A DNA stretch of 57,786 bases from NCBI GenBank assembly GCA_021850325.1, contig JAJZMF010000011.1:1-57786 (forward strand), in the 5' to 3' direction. A program made the translations under genes and the position numbers. The notes beneath the pieces were generated by a model. The model had not been told where the DNA came from. It was given only the letters and a program-made list of their open reading frames with translations, and searched no databases. The DNA comes from Actinomycetes bacterium (lineage in GTDB: Bacteria > Actinomycetota > Acidimicrobiia > Acidimicrobiales > Palsa-688). The stretch's first letter is position 1. Every line of letters begins with the position of its first letter. This document shows, piece after piece, positions 29,722-41,030 of the stretch.

Positions 29722-30813
29722 ATGAGAGCCCCGTTCGGCGGGCGTCGGATGGGCGCCGTCCTCTTTATGTCAGCCGCACTGGCCCTGGTGGCAGCCGCCT
29801 GCGGCGGCCCGGGCAAGAAGGCAGCGGCGCACGGGACCAGTGCCGCCACCACCACCGCTCCCGCTCCCACCACGACCACCCGCCACATCGCCAGGCGGGG
29901 TGACACCTGTCCATTGACGGGCACACCCCCGCCCAACAAGCAGGATCTCACCCGGACCGCACTGGCCGTGAAGGTGGAGAACCTCCCCCAGGCCCGTCCC
30001 CAGTGGGGCCTGGACCACGCTGACATCGTCTACGAGGAGCCGGTCGAAGGGGGCATCACCCGCTTCATCGCCGTGTACCAGTGCCACGGGGCGCCCCGCA
30101 TCGAACCGGTCCGGTCGGCCCGGCTCTTGGACGTTCAGATCCTGCGCCCTCTGGGCAGGTTGCTGTTCTCGTACTCGGGCGCCATCCAGCCCGTGGTGGA
30201 CAAGGTCGACGCACCGGGCACACTGCTCTGGGACGTGGGCGGTTACAAGGCCCCGGGCGCCTACCACGTGGACCCCACCAGGTACGCCCCGCACAACTTC
30301 ACAACGTCGACCAAGGCCCTCTATACAGCTGCCAAGTCGCTCGGTTACCCGCTCGACCAGCCGCCGCTGCCGCAGTTCAGCTACGGGCGCACCGCAAAAG
30401 GAGCCAAGCCTGCAGCAGCTGTGGCCATCCACTTCCCCCTCGACGTCACCACTTGGACCTGGGACCCGAAGACCCGCCTCTACCTGCGCTCGTACTCCGA
30501 CACCGGGCCCGGTGTCCAGGGGGACGGCACCCAGATCTCGGCCAAGAACGTCGTCCTCATCTGGGCCACCGAGTACGCGACCCAGTACGTCGAAGACCCC
30601 ACCGGCGCCCACGAGAACGACATGGTCCTGAACGGCAAGGGGCCGGCCTGGGTCGTCCACGACGGTGCTGTCTTCCAAGGCACCTGGGTACGGCCGTCCC
30701 TGGCCGGCCCGGCCGTCTTCATCGGCCCCGGAGGGGAGCACATAAAGCTCGACCCGGGGAACACCTGGGAGGAGCTGCTCCCCACCGGGACCAAGGTCGT
30801 CCTCAACCCCTGA
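29722..30813 (+). CDS. DUF3048-domain lipoprotein (YerB-like)
   Basis: The 363-residue protein starts with a basic N-terminus, a hydrophobic stretch and a lipobox L-V-A-A-A-C with the lipidated Cys near residue 28, then a Thr/Ala/Pro-rich linker. The body matches DUF3048: A-V-K-V-E-N near residue 74, A-R-P-Q-W-G-L-D-x-A-D-I-V-Y-E, E-G-G-I-T-R-F, P-V-R-S-A-R and the later A-P-H-N. Family members are surface lipoproteins of unknown function. Confidence 0.82.
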   Translation: MRAPFGGRRMGAVLFMSAALALVAAACGGPGKKAAAHGTSAATTTAPAPTTTTRHIARRGDTCPLTGTPPPNKQDLTRTALAVKVENLPQARPQWGLDHADIVYEEPVEGGITRFIAVYQCHGAPRIEPVRSARLLDVQILRPLGRLLFSYSGAIQPVVDKVDAPGTLLWDVGGYKAPGAYHVDPTRYAPHNFTTSTKALYTAAKSLGYPLDQPPLPQFSYGRTAKGAKPAAAVAIHFPLDVTTWTWDPKTRLYLRSYSDTGPGVQGDGTQISAKNVVLIWATEYATQYVEDPTGAHENDMVLNGKGPAWVVHDGAVFQGTWVRPSLAGPAVFIGPGGEHIKLDPGNTWEELLPTGTKVVLNP

Positions 30814-30835
30814 GGCGGCGGCCCGGGACGGGCAC

Positions 30836-31107
30836 TCAGCGGCTGTCCCACTCCAGGTGCATCCGCCACAGTTTCCACGCAAAACCAGCCCAGGCGACCG
30901 CCACGAAGAGCCACAGGGCCCCGAACGCAGTGTGGCCGTCGAGGAAGAACGTGAGGCAGAGGCCCACGGCGACCAGTGCGAACACGGCCAGGATGCGCCA
31001 GCCCCAAGGTGACATCACGACCCCCCCGAGCAGGGGCAGTTCCTGTTGCGCGTCACGGGGCGGGGGCTTCACCAGCGGCGTGCGGCCGGCCGGCCGGGTG
31101 GCCGCCA

Positions 31108-31108
<1 letters not shown>
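30836..31108 (-). CDS. Small two-helix membrane protein in the amt-glnK operon
   Basis: The 90-residue product has a Pro-rich N-terminus and two hydrophobic segments (about residues 37-53 and 60-76), ending in a charged tail. Its ATG overlaps the glnK stop as TGATG, so it is co-translated with the PII gene. I do not recognise the family. Position suggests a link to ammonium transport, but it may just be carried by the operon. Confidence 0.6.
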
Positions 31109-32948
<1,840 letters not shown>

Positions 32949-33025
32949 TTACCCTCCTAGGTTGCGGGAGCCAGGCCGCGGGCCCGATGGCCCGCCGGCT
33001 TGCCCTCCGACGGTAGGAGGTGGTT

Positions 33026-33063
33026 GTTTCCTCGCCGCGACCGGGATGTTTCGGCCGTGTTAC
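33026..33063 (-). promoter_or_regulatory. GlnR-type operator upstream of amt
   Basis: Read on the minus strand the site is GTAAC-n6-GAAAC-n6-GTCGC-n6-GAAAC, four half-sites 11 bp apart. This equals the actinobacterial GlnR pattern gTnAc-n6-GaAAc twice, with only the third half-site weakened. It lies 78-115 bases before the amt start and overlaps the glnD stop codon. GlnR would activate amt-glnK when nitrogen is short. Confidence 0.8.
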
Positions 33064-35531
33064 GGCTTGGGGGGCGCCGGCTCCTCGCCCAGGGCCGCCT
33101 GCAGGGCGGTGCACAGCCGGTCGGCCTCGGCCCCGCTCGGCAGCTTGTCGCCGCCGTTGCGCACGTAAAAAGTGTCCACTGCAGAATTGCCGAGAGTGGC
33201 TGCACGGGCGGAGACGATGTCGAGGCCCAGGGCAGCCAGTGCCGCGCTCACCTTGTGCAGGAGGCCCGGCGCGTCGGGGGCCCGGACCTCCACCAGGGTG
33301 GCATTGGTGGCCGCGCCATTGTCCACGTGCACCCTGAGTGCAGGCGTGGTGGGCGCCGGAGCGCGTCGCACCCGGCGGGAGGGCGGGCGACGGGCAAGGG
33401 CCTCGCCCACGTTGAGGTCCCCCTGGGCAGCCGCCTCCAGGTCAGCCGAGATGCGGTCCCAGCGCGGTTCAGCCCCCTCGGGCAGGTCCAGGACGAACAA
33501 GTCCAGGGCCCGGCCGCCCTCGCTGTGAGCGCGCGCGGCCAGCACTTCGAGCCCGTGCATGGCCAGGGCGCCGGTCAGGTCGCTGAACAGGCCCGGCCGG
33601 TCGGGTGCCGCTACCAGGAGCTCACCGTCGCCTGGGAGCACACGGGCCCCCCCGGCCCCCAGCAGCCTGCGCTGCTCGTCCGAGGGGAAGGCAGGGCCGG
33701 TGGGCACAGGTCGGCCCTCCAGCAGTGCCGAGACCCTGTCCACCAGGTCCTGGACCAGACGCGCCTTCCAGGGTGTCCACGCCGCGGGCCCGGTGGCCTG
33801 CCCATCGGCGACAGCGAGGGCAGCCAGCAGCTCCAGGGTGGTCACATCGCCCAGGGCGTCCGCCACTGACTGGGCCGTCGCCGGGTCCTCCAGGTCCCGG
33901 CGGGTGGCCACCTCGGGCAGGAGCAGGTGCTGCGCCACCACGACCTCCAGGGTGCGGCGGTCGGAGGGGCCCAGCCCCAGGCGCCCGAGGATGGGCCGGA
34001 CCACCACCACGCCGGCCTGAGAGTGGTCCCCTCCCGCCCCCTTGCCCATGTCGTGCAGCAAGGCGCCCAGCAACAGCAGGTCGGGCCGGCTGACCTCGAG
34101 GGACAGCTCCGCGGCATTGGCCACCGCCTCCAGCAGGTGCCGGTCCACGGTCCAGCGGTGGTAAGGGTTGAACTGGGGCCGGTTGCGCACCGCTGCCCAC
34201 TCGGGCAGGTAACGCTCCCATATGCCCAGCTGGTCCAGCAGCTCCACCGGCTCCACTCCGGCTTGGCCGGTGGAGAGCAGGCGCAGGAAGGCCCGCAGGA
34301 CCTCGGGCGGCCAGGGAGACGGCGGCGTCGGCGCCTCGGTGGCCAGGCGGGCCATGCTGGCGCGGGCCAGGGGAGCGCCGGTCTCGGCACAGGCGGTGGC
34401 GGCACGCAGCGCCAGCGTCGGGTCGGAGGCCGCGTCGAACTGGGCCGGCACCGCAACTTCGCCGTCGCGCAGCACCAGGCCTGGGCCGAGCGCCCGGTCC
34501 GCCGACCCACCGCGCCCCCGCGGCCCTGCCAGCCACGAGCTGACCCGCCGGGAGGCATCGTCGACCAACCAGGCCACCGTCCGGGCCGCCGCGGCCAGCG
34601 ACCGTGCCAGTTCCTCGCGCCCGGCCAGGCCGAGCGCCTCCGCCACCCGGTCTTGGTCCTCGAGCAGGAGGCGTTCGCTCCGCTTGCCCGTCGGGCGCTG
34701 CAGTTCCACCCGGACGGCGTGCAGCAGGTCCCCCGCCTGGGCCAGGCGGGGGTCGGCGACCACCTCGGCCACCACCGGTGTGACCGCAGCCATCACGGCC
34801 AGCGCCTGGACGTCACGGAGGCCGCCCCGGCCCTCCTGGAGCTGGGGTTCCAGGAGGAAGGCCACGTCCCCGTGCGAGCCGCGCGCCTCCTGCCTGGCCT
34901 GCAGCAGGGCGGGCAGCCAGCGTGCGGCGCGCTTGGCCCACAGGCGCCGGCCCAGCTCGGCGACCTCCGCGGCCAGCTCGTGGTCACCGGCCACCGGACG
35001 GGCGTCGAGGAGGCCGAGCGCCACCCTCAGGTCGGACTCGGCGGCCTGGGCCACCTGGGCCGGGGTGCGCACGCTGTGGTCAAGGGGCATCGGGTCGTCC
35101 CAGATGGGGTACCAGAGCCGGTCGGCCACCTTGGCCGCCTCGTCCGAGCCGGCATGGACGAGCAGGAGGTCGAGGTCGCTGCCCGGGGCGACATCACGCC
35201 GGCCCAGGCTGCCCACCGCCAGCAGCACGGCGCCCTGGCCACTGCCGGGGCCGCGGCCCGCGTCGCGCCGGGCTCGCCAGCCGCCGAGCAGGCCCCGGGA
35301 CTGCGGCCCCTCTCCCGTGCCCGCGGCGGTGCCCCCCGGCCGGGGGCGGACCTCGCCCATGGCCTCGTCGAACAGGCCGGCCAGCCAGCTGTCCGCCAGG
35401 TCAGAGGCGGCCGCGCTCCACTGTCGGCCCTGGAGCGAGGTGCGCTGGCGCAGTTCGGCCCACTGGCCACTGAGGCTGGGCCGGGGGGCGGAGGCCCCGG
35501 GCGGGTGGCTCGACCGGCTCGCTGCACCCAC
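33060..35531 (-). CDS. glnD: Bifunctional PII uridylyl/adenylyl-transferase and removing enzyme (GlnD)
   Basis: GlnD modifies and demodifies PII at Tyr51 according to nitrogen status; in actinobacteria the group added is AMP. The protein, about 823 residues, has the nucleotidyltransferase motif G-S-L-G-R-R-D-V-x-P-G-S-D-L-D-L-L near residue 110, an HD hydrolase motif L-L-H-D-M-G-K near 492, and two C-terminal ACT domains (D-R-P-G-L-F-S-D near 640, D-A-P-G-L-L-H-K near 765). GTG 35531 is preferred because TACCGT lies 7 bases ahead; GTG 35540 overlaps that box. It precedes amt rather than following glnK. Confidence 0.92.
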   Translation of the reverse strand: MGAASRSSHPPGASAPRPSLSGQWAELRQRTSLQGRQWSAAASDLADSWLAGLFDEAMGEVRPRPGGTAAGTGEGPQSRGLLGGWRARRDAGRGPGSGQGAVLLAVGSLGRRDVAPGSDLDLLLVHAGSDEAAKVADRLWYPIWDDPMPLDHSVRTPAQVAQAAESDLRVALGLLDARPVAGDHELAAEVAELGRRLWAKRAARWLPALLQARQEARGSHGDVAFLLEPQLQEGRGGLRDVQALAVMAAVTPVVAEVVADPRLAQAGDLLHAVRVELQRPTGKRSERLLLEDQDRVAEALGLAGREELARSLAAAARTVAWLVDDASRRVSSWLAGPRGRGGSADRALGPGLVLRDGEVAVPAQFDAASDPTLALRAATACAETGAPLARASMARLATEAPTPPSPWPPEVLRAFLRLLSTGQAGVEPVELLDQLGIWERYLPEWAAVRNRPQFNPYHRWTVDRHLLEAVANAAELSLEVSRPDLLLLGALLHDMGKGAGGDHSQAGVVVVRPILGRLGLGPSDRRTLEVVVAQHLLLPEVATRRDLEDPATAQSVADALGDVTTLELLAALAVADGQATGPAAWTPWKARLVQDLVDRVSALLEGRPVPTGPAFPSDEQRRLLGAGGARVLPGDGELLVAAPDRPGLFSDLTGALAMHGLEVLAARAHSEGGRALDLFVLDLPEGAEPRWDRISADLEAAAQGDLNVGEALARRPPSRRVRRAPAPTTPALRVHVDNGAATNATLVEVRAPDAPGLLHKVSAALAALGLDIVSARAATLGNSAVDTFYVRNGGDKLPSGAEADRLCTALQAALGEEPAPPKP

Positions 35532-35538
35532 ACGAGGC

Positions 35539-35544
35539 ACGGTA
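35539..35544 (-). promoter_or_regulatory. -10 box TACCGT, leaderless start of glnD
   Basis: TACCGT on the minus strand ends 7 bases before GTG 35531. Confidence 0.4.
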
Positions 35545-35580
35545 GCCGCTGGGCGGCCTTCCCGGCGACGGCGGTGGGCC

Positions 35581-37503
35581 TCAGCTCAGCGGCGCCGGCC
35601 CCGCCCTCAGACGGCGGCCGAGACCCGAAGCACGGGCCACAGGCCGGGAGAGCGCTGCTTCCAGGGCCGCCCTGCTGCCCACGACCAGGGCACGGCGGCG
35701 GGCCCGGGTCAGGGCGGTGTAGAGCAGCTCCCGGGTGAGCACCCGCGATGCCGGGCCGGGCAGCAGCACGGCTACCTGGTCGAGCTCCGAGCCCTGTGCC
35801 CGGTGGGCCGTCATGGCGAACGCGCTGGCCGCCGGCCCCAGCCGGGCCGGGCTCACGGCCTGGACCATCCCACCCCGGGGGAAGACGACGCTCAGCCCAC
35901 CGTCCGGCCGGCTCACGGCCACCCCGGTGTCCCCGTTGAACAGGCCCAGGCCGTAATCGTTCTCGGTGACCACGACCGGTCGGCCCGGGTACCACCCCTG
36001 GTAGCCCTGGGCGCTCGGGCCGGCCGGTCCGTTCCCGGCGAGGCGGGCCTCCACCAGGGCGTTCCAGGTTGAGGCCCCGGCCGGGCCCTCCCGGTGCGCG
36101 CAGAGCAGGCGCGCCCGGCCCAGCTCGGCCAGGGCCCCCTGGGCATCCCCTCGACGCGCCCGGTCGGCCAGGGCCAGCGCCGCCTCCATGGCCATGGCCC
36201 ACATGGGCCCCAGCCCGGGCGCCTGCGGGCCCGCCTCGCTCACGTCGATGTCGAGCCACCCCAGCTCGCCGGTGCCGCTACCGCCCAGAAGCTCGAGCAC
36301 CGAGGCCGTGCTGCCCCGCCGCACCGCATCGGCCAGCTCCGCCAGGGGACCGTGGAAGCGGTGGTTGACCCTGAGCACCTGGGTACAGCCCGCCATGGCG
36401 GGGGGCGCCCCCTCGGTAGGCGACGGGCCGGTCACATCGGCCAGCACGGCGCCCGCTTCGACAGAGGCGAGCTGTTCGGGGTCCCCCACCAGCACCAACC
36501 TGGCGTCCCCCCGCACCGCCTCGACCAGGCGGGCCATGAGCGGCAGGGACATCATCGAGGTCTCGTCCACGACGACCATGTCGTGAGGGAGCTGGTTGCG
36601 GCGGTCGTGGCGGAACCGGTTCAGGCCCGATGCACTGCGGCCGAGCAGCCGGTGGACCGTAGATGCCCCGGTGGCCAGCAGCTGCTCGCGCACCGCGGCG
36701 GGCACATCGAGGCGTCGGGCCTCCTCGTGCACGGCCTCGGCCATGCGCGCCGCAGCCTTGCCCGTGGGCGCGGCCAGCCCCACCAGCGGCCAGCGCCTGC
36801 CCTCGCGCCGGGCGTCGAGGTGGGCCAACGCCAGGGCACGGGCGACCACCGTCGTCTTGCCCGTGCCCGGGCCGCCGGCGACCACGGTCAGGCGCCGGCC
36901 CAGGCAGGCTGTGGCTGCTGCCGCCTGCGGGCCGTCTGCTTCGCCGGGGAAGAGCAGCTCCAGTACCTGCGCCAACCAGGCCCGGTCGGGCCCGGTCGGT
37001 GGCGCCGCCGCCCGGGCCAGGAAGTCGCCGGCGACCAGGCCCTCGTCGCGCCAGTAGCGCTCGAGGTAAAGGTGCTCCCCGACCAGGCGCAGCGGGCGCA
37101 CCGGCCCCGGGCCCTCGCCCCGGTTCACCAGAGGGCTGGCCTCCAGTGCGGTTCTCCAGGTGCCCAGCTCCGGCCAGGGCAGCCCGGCCAGGACGTCCCC
37201 CTCGGCCCCCACCCCCGCGGCTGCTCCCTCCGCCACCACAGTTGCCGCGACCGAGGCCAGGTCCACCAGTACATGGCCGACCCGTGGGGCGCGCACGGCC
37301 AGGGCGGTGGCCAGGACCACCAGAGGGTCTCCGCTGGCACCGAGCCGGGACAGGGCCCGGGCTGTGTGGACGTCGGCCGGGCTGAGGACCCCCGCCTGGT
37401 TGAACGGGTAGAGCAGGTCACCCGGGCCGAGGTCGGCCACCAGGCCCGAACGCCCGGCTCCGGGCCACGGGGACGGCACGCCCGGAGCGCCGGTCCCGCT
37501 CAC
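35581..37503 (-). CDS. recD: Exodeoxyribonuclease V alpha subunit RecD
   Basis: RecD is the fast 5'-3' helicase of RecBCD. The 640-residue protein has the Walker A loop G-G-P-G-T-G-K-T-T near residue 208, the Walker B V-V-D-E-T-S-M near 312, G-D-P-E-Q-L-A-S-V-E motif III, and the late T-A-H-R-A-Q-G-S-E motif near 564. The GTG at 37503 overlaps the recB stop as GTGA. Last gene of recC-recB-recD. Confidence 0.94.
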   Translation of the reverse strand: MSGTGAPGVPSPWPGAGRSGLVADLGPGDLLYPFNQAGVLSPADVHTARALSRLGASGDPLVVLATALAVRAPRVGHVLVDLASVAATVVAEGAAAGVGAEGDVLAGLPWPELGTWRTALEASPLVNRGEGPGPVRPLRLVGEHLYLERYWRDEGLVAGDFLARAAAPPTGPDRAWLAQVLELLFPGEADGPQAAAATACLGRRLTVVAGGPGTGKTTVVARALALAHLDARREGRRWPLVGLAAPTGKAAARMAEAVHEEARRLDVPAAVREQLLATGASTVHRLLGRSASGLNRFRHDRRNQLPHDMVVVDETSMMSLPLMARLVEAVRGDARLVLVGDPEQLASVEAGAVLADVTGPSPTEGAPPAMAGCTQVLRVNHRFHGPLAELADAVRRGSTASVLELLGGSGTGELGWLDIDVSEAGPQAPGLGPMWAMAMEAALALADRARRGDAQGALAELGRARLLCAHREGPAGASTWNALVEARLAGNGPAGPSAQGYQGWYPGRPVVVTENDYGLGLFNGDTGVAVSRPDGGLSVVFPRGGMVQAVSPARLGPAASAFAMTAHRAQGSELDQVAVLLPGPASRVLTRELLYTALTRARRRALVVGSRAALEAALSRPVARASGLGRRLRAGPAPLS

Positions 37504-40500
37504 CCGGGCGCTCCCGGACCGGCCAGCCAGTCCGAGGCCTCCACCACCAGGGCGGCAGGGGGCTGCCACCAGAACACGCCCGGCACGTGGTGTGCGGGGC
37601 CCGAGGGTGCACCGGCGGCCCCCGGTATACCTCTGAGGAACCCCGGCATACCTCTGAGGAAGAGGTAGACGGCACCGCCCAGGTCCCGGTCGGCCCGGTA
37701 CCCGGGTAGGCGCCAGCGCAGGTAGCGGTGCAGGGCGACCAGGTAGAACAGGGCCTGCAACGGGTAGTGGGACCTGACCATCTCCCGGGCCAGCGCCTCA
37801 GCCCCGTACCGGTCAGGCCCACCGCCTCCCGCCTGGTCGGGCCCACCGACCAGGCGGTTGGTCTTGTAGTCCGCCACGAAGTAGCGGGCAGTGGAGCCCA
37901 CCGGGGCACTGAAGACCAGGTCGAGGCTGCCCGTGAGGTAGCCTCTGAGAACGGCGGGACCACTGGCTCCTTCCCCACCGGCGGCGAGCTCCTCCAGGGC
38001 GTCGGGGTAGCCGGCAAGGGGGTCGCCTGGCCCGAGGTGGCCCCGCAGCAGCTCGGCCAGGTCGCTCAGGGCCACCTGGCCGATGGCGCGTTCCCCACCC
38101 GCCACCGGCAGCTCGAAGCTCATCTCGCTCACCCGTTGGGCAGGCGGCAGGTCGGCCAGGACCGTACCGGCCAAGGGGCCGCCCAACGGCGTCGTGGCGG
38201 CCGCCACCAACCCCTGGGCCAGAAGCCCCAGGTCGGCCGGCTCTCCCGGGTAGCGCCCGGCCAGGCGGCCGAGGCGGGCTGTGACCTCGGCCGCCAGGTC
38301 GGTGGCCGAGAAGTCCAGGCCTTCCAGGGCGAGGTGCACGAACGTGCCCAGCTCCCTGCCCCCGGGCAGGAGGTCCCAGGCCCCGGGCCCCGTCGCCTGC
38401 CCCGGCCCCGGCTCGGGCTGCCCTCCGGGCTCGTCCGTGAGCGCCCCCTCCTCCGGTTCGCTGGTCACGAGAGAGCCCTGTCGACCCGCGTGCAGCGACC
38501 GCGTCACAGAGGTGTAGGAGGCGCGGTGCCAGCCCAGGTCCAGCTGCCTCTCGAGCTGGGCCCTCTCCAGCTGTGCCCGGTCCCCGCCGCCGGCAACGGC
38601 AGGTGGCTCCCGGTGGGCGGGCGCCCGGGGGAGGACCTCCACCGCCTCCACGCTCACCAGACCAGGCGCTCTCCCGGCCAAGCGCTCGAAGGCGGCCCTG
38701 ACCTCCTCGTCGCGCGGTTCACCGGACCGGCCCTCGGCGTCCACCTGGCCATCGGCTCGCCGGGACAGGAGCAGGCGGCCCAGGGCCGAGTGCTGGCAAC
38801 CGAACCCCCGCGCCCACCACAGCACAACCTGGTACCTGGCCCGGGTCAGCGCCACATAGACCAGGCGCATGTCCTCGCCCCTGCGCTCCTCCAGCGCCTG
38901 CCTGGAGTGGCCCTGGTAGACCGGCCCGTCCTCGCCGCCCACGTCCAGCATGCGCAGGTTGTCCTCTGCCGGCCCGTGGTAGACGACCGGGCCCCCCCGG
39001 CTCCGTCGTACCCCACCGTCGTCCCAGAGGTAGGGCAGGTACACCAGCGGGAACTCCAGGCCCTTGGCCCGGTGGACGGTGAGGACCTGCACTGCCGGGT
39101 CACCCGAGCCCAGCCGCCGGGTCCGCTGCTCGGACTGTGCGCCCTCGGGGGCGTCCTCGTCGTAGTGGCGGGCCAGCCAGGCCCGCAGCGCCGCCAACCC
39201 GAGCTGGGAACCGGTGGCCTGGGCATGCAGCAGCTCGGACACATGGGCCAGGTCGGTGAGCCGACGCTCGCCTTCCGCACGGCCGAGCAGGCGGCCGGGC
39301 AGGCCTTCGGCCTCGTTGATGTGACTGAACAGGCTGGCTACACCCTCCGAACGGAGGAGGGCTGCCCACTGGTGGAGCCGGGCGTGCAAGCCCTCCCACT
39401 CCTCTTCGCCTGCCAGGGCCAGCTCACCGGCCTCCCGCCCGAAGAAGTCGGTGAGCGCGGCCGCCACCGTCAGGGAACGCGACGACGGCTGCTCCAGGGC
39501 CCGGAGCAGGTTTAGCCAGTCCAGTGCCGCGGAGGTGGAGAGCACGCTCTGGGCGCCCGAGACGACGACAGGCACGCCTGCTGTCCGCAGGGCCCCTTCC
39601 ACTATTGCCGCCTGGCGGTTGGTGCGCACCAGTACCCCGATGTCGCGCGCCTCCACCGGCCGGCTGCCTTCCCCCCCTTCGGCACCTGGCAGGCGGGCCG
39701 GCGAGCCGAGGAGGGCGGCGATGTCGCGTGCCACGTCCCGGGCAACTGCGTTGAGGGCGGAGCTCTTCTCCACCACGCCCTTGGCGGTCCGGGACAGGCC
39801 GGGAGCAGCGGTGGGCAGCAGCCGGGCACGTACGGGGGCCGCAGCGGGGAAACCGTCCAGGCTCGTCCCCGCCCGCCCGGGCGGGGTGCCGGGCCTGCGG
39901 TAGACGATATCGGGGTGGCCCAGGCGCAGTGGCACCAGGAGGGCGTCCAGCCCGGCTACCAGGGAGGCATCGGCCCGCCAGTTGACGTCCAGCGTGAGCC
40001 TCCGGCTCGGAGCGACCGTGCCGGCAGCCGCCAGGTAGGTGTAAACATCGGCTCCCCGGAACGAGTACACCGCCTGCTTGGGGTCCCCGATCAGCACGAG
40101 CCTGTTCGCCGGGCCGCTGAAGGCCCGCTGCACCACCCCCCATTGCATGAGGTCGGTGTCCTGGAACTCGTCCACCAGGACGACCCGGTAACGCTCCGAG
40201 AGCCGGGCACATGCCGTCTCGCCCCGCCCCGCTGCGCTCAGCGCACCGGCCAGGCGGGAGAGCAGGCCGTCGTAGGTGAGCTGGTTCGCCCCCCGCAGCC
40301 TCTCCTCGAAGCTCCGTCGCGCAGCCTCGGCCAGGCGCCGCCGGAGGCCGGCGGGGCTGCCGTCCCCCCGGTCCGCCGGTGGGCCGAGCACCGTCCAGGG
40401 GCTCTGGAGGGCGGCTGCGCCCACCTCCTGGGCCTCGCCCCGGCCGAAGGGCAGCTCACCGTGGCGCAGGACGGAGCGCACGTACAGGTCGTCCACCACC

Positions 40501-41030
40501 TGCTCGGCGAGCTCGGCCGTGTCCTCGCGCAGGGCCGCCCCGGGGGCCACATCGCCCCACACGCCGAGGGCCTGGATGACCCGATGACAGAAGCCGTGGG
40601 TGGTCGTGATGGTGGCCGAGTCGAAGTTGGCCAGGGCGGCCTCCAGCCTCTGGTGCCGCCGGATGACCTCGTCTACGCCGTCCTCGCCCGGAGGGGGGGT
40701 GGCGAGCAGCACCGCGACGGGGTCGGTGCCGGGGTGCCCCCCGAGGTGCACGACCCGCCTCAGGGCCTGCTCGGCCAGCACCATGGTGTCACGGGTGCGC
40801 TGACGCAGCTCTCCGGTGGCCAGACGGGTGAAGGTGACGACCAGGAGCTTGTCTATCGGTAGGCCGGCCTCGGCTACGAACCGGGTGACCAGGTTGGCGA
40901 TGGTGTGCGTCTTGCCCGTGCCGGCACTGGCCTCCAGGACCGTCGCCCCGGGACCGGGAAGAGGCCCGCACAGCTCGAACGGCCCCGCGGGCAGGCCAGC
41001 CGCGCCCGGGTGGCCGGCCCCGTCGCTCAC
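37500..41030 (-). CDS. recB: Exodeoxyribonuclease V beta subunit RecB
   Basis: RecB is the 3'-5' helicase and nuclease of RecBCD, which processes double-strand ends for RecA. The 1176-residue protein has A-S-A-G-T-G-K-T near residue 33, the SF1 motif II V-D-E-F-Q-D-T-D near 287, V-H-R-A-K-G-L-E-F-P motif V, and a C-terminal nuclease with G-S-L-D-L-V-F and V-A-D-Y-K-T-N (catalytic D and D-x-K) near 1035-1055. GTG 41030 overlaps the recC stop. A 21-bp duplication (37620-37661) adds a repeated F-L-R-G-x-P-G near the C-terminus. Confidence 0.95.
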   Translation of the reverse strand: MSDGAGHPGAAGLPAGPFELCGPLPGPGATVLEASAGTGKTHTIANLVTRFVAEAGLPIDKLLVVTFTRLATGELRQRTRDTMVLAEQALRRVVHLGGHPGTDPVAVLLATPPPGEDGVDEVIRRHQRLEAALANFDSATITTTHGFCHRVIQALGVWGDVAPGAALREDTAELAEQVVDDLYVRSVLRHGELPFGRGEAQEVGAAALQSPWTVLGPPADRGDGSPAGLRRRLAEAARRSFEERLRGANQLTYDGLLSRLAGALSAAGRGETACARLSERYRVVLVDEFQDTDLMQWGVVQRAFSGPANRLVLIGDPKQAVYSFRGADVYTYLAAAGTVAPSRRLTLDVNWRADASLVAGLDALLVPLRLGHPDIVYRRPGTPPGRAGTSLDGFPAAAPVRARLLPTAAPGLSRTAKGVVEKSSALNAVARDVARDIAALLGSPARLPGAEGGEGSRPVEARDIGVLVRTNRQAAIVEGALRTAGVPVVVSGAQSVLSTSAALDWLNLLRALEQPSSRSLTVAAALTDFFGREAGELALAGEEEWEGLHARLHQWAALLRSEGVASLFSHINEAEGLPGRLLGRAEGERRLTDLAHVSELLHAQATGSQLGLAALRAWLARHYDEDAPEGAQSEQRTRRLGSGDPAVQVLTVHRAKGLEFPLVYLPYLWDDGGVRRSRGGPVVYHGPAEDNLRMLDVGGEDGPVYQGHSRQALEERRGEDMRLVYVALTRARYQVVLWWARGFGCQHSALGRLLLSRRADGQVDAEGRSGEPRDEEVRAAFERLAGRAPGLVSVEAVEVLPRAPAHREPPAVAGGGDRAQLERAQLERQLDLGWHRASYTSVTRSLHAGRQGSLVTSEPEEGALTDEPGGQPEPGPGQATGPGAWDLLPGGRELGTFVHLALEGLDFSATDLAAEVTARLGRLAGRYPGEPADLGLLAQGLVAAATTPLGGPLAGTVLADLPPAQRVSEMSFELPVAGGERAIGQVALSDLAELLRGHLGPGDPLAGYPDALEELAAGGEGASGPAVLRGYLTGSLDLVFSAPVGSTARYFVADYKTNRLVGGPDQAGGGGPDRYGAEALAREMVRSHYPLQALFYLVALHRYLRWRLPGYRADRDLGGAVYLFLRGMPGFLRGIPGAAGAPSGPAHHVPGVFWWQPPAALVVEASDWLAGPGAPG
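37620..37661. repeat. 21-bp tandem duplication in recB 3' end
   Basis: Two copies of CCCCGGYATACCTCTGAGGAA lie head to tail with one difference (t/c). They keep the reading frame and encode F-L-R-G-M-P-G and F-L-R-G-I-P-G beyond the nuclease core. Confidence 0.85.

Noticed and set aside
37620-37661. The recB duplication as a sign of gene damage
   Set aside because: It is a multiple of three, keeps the frame and lies outside the nuclease motifs, so RecB should still work.
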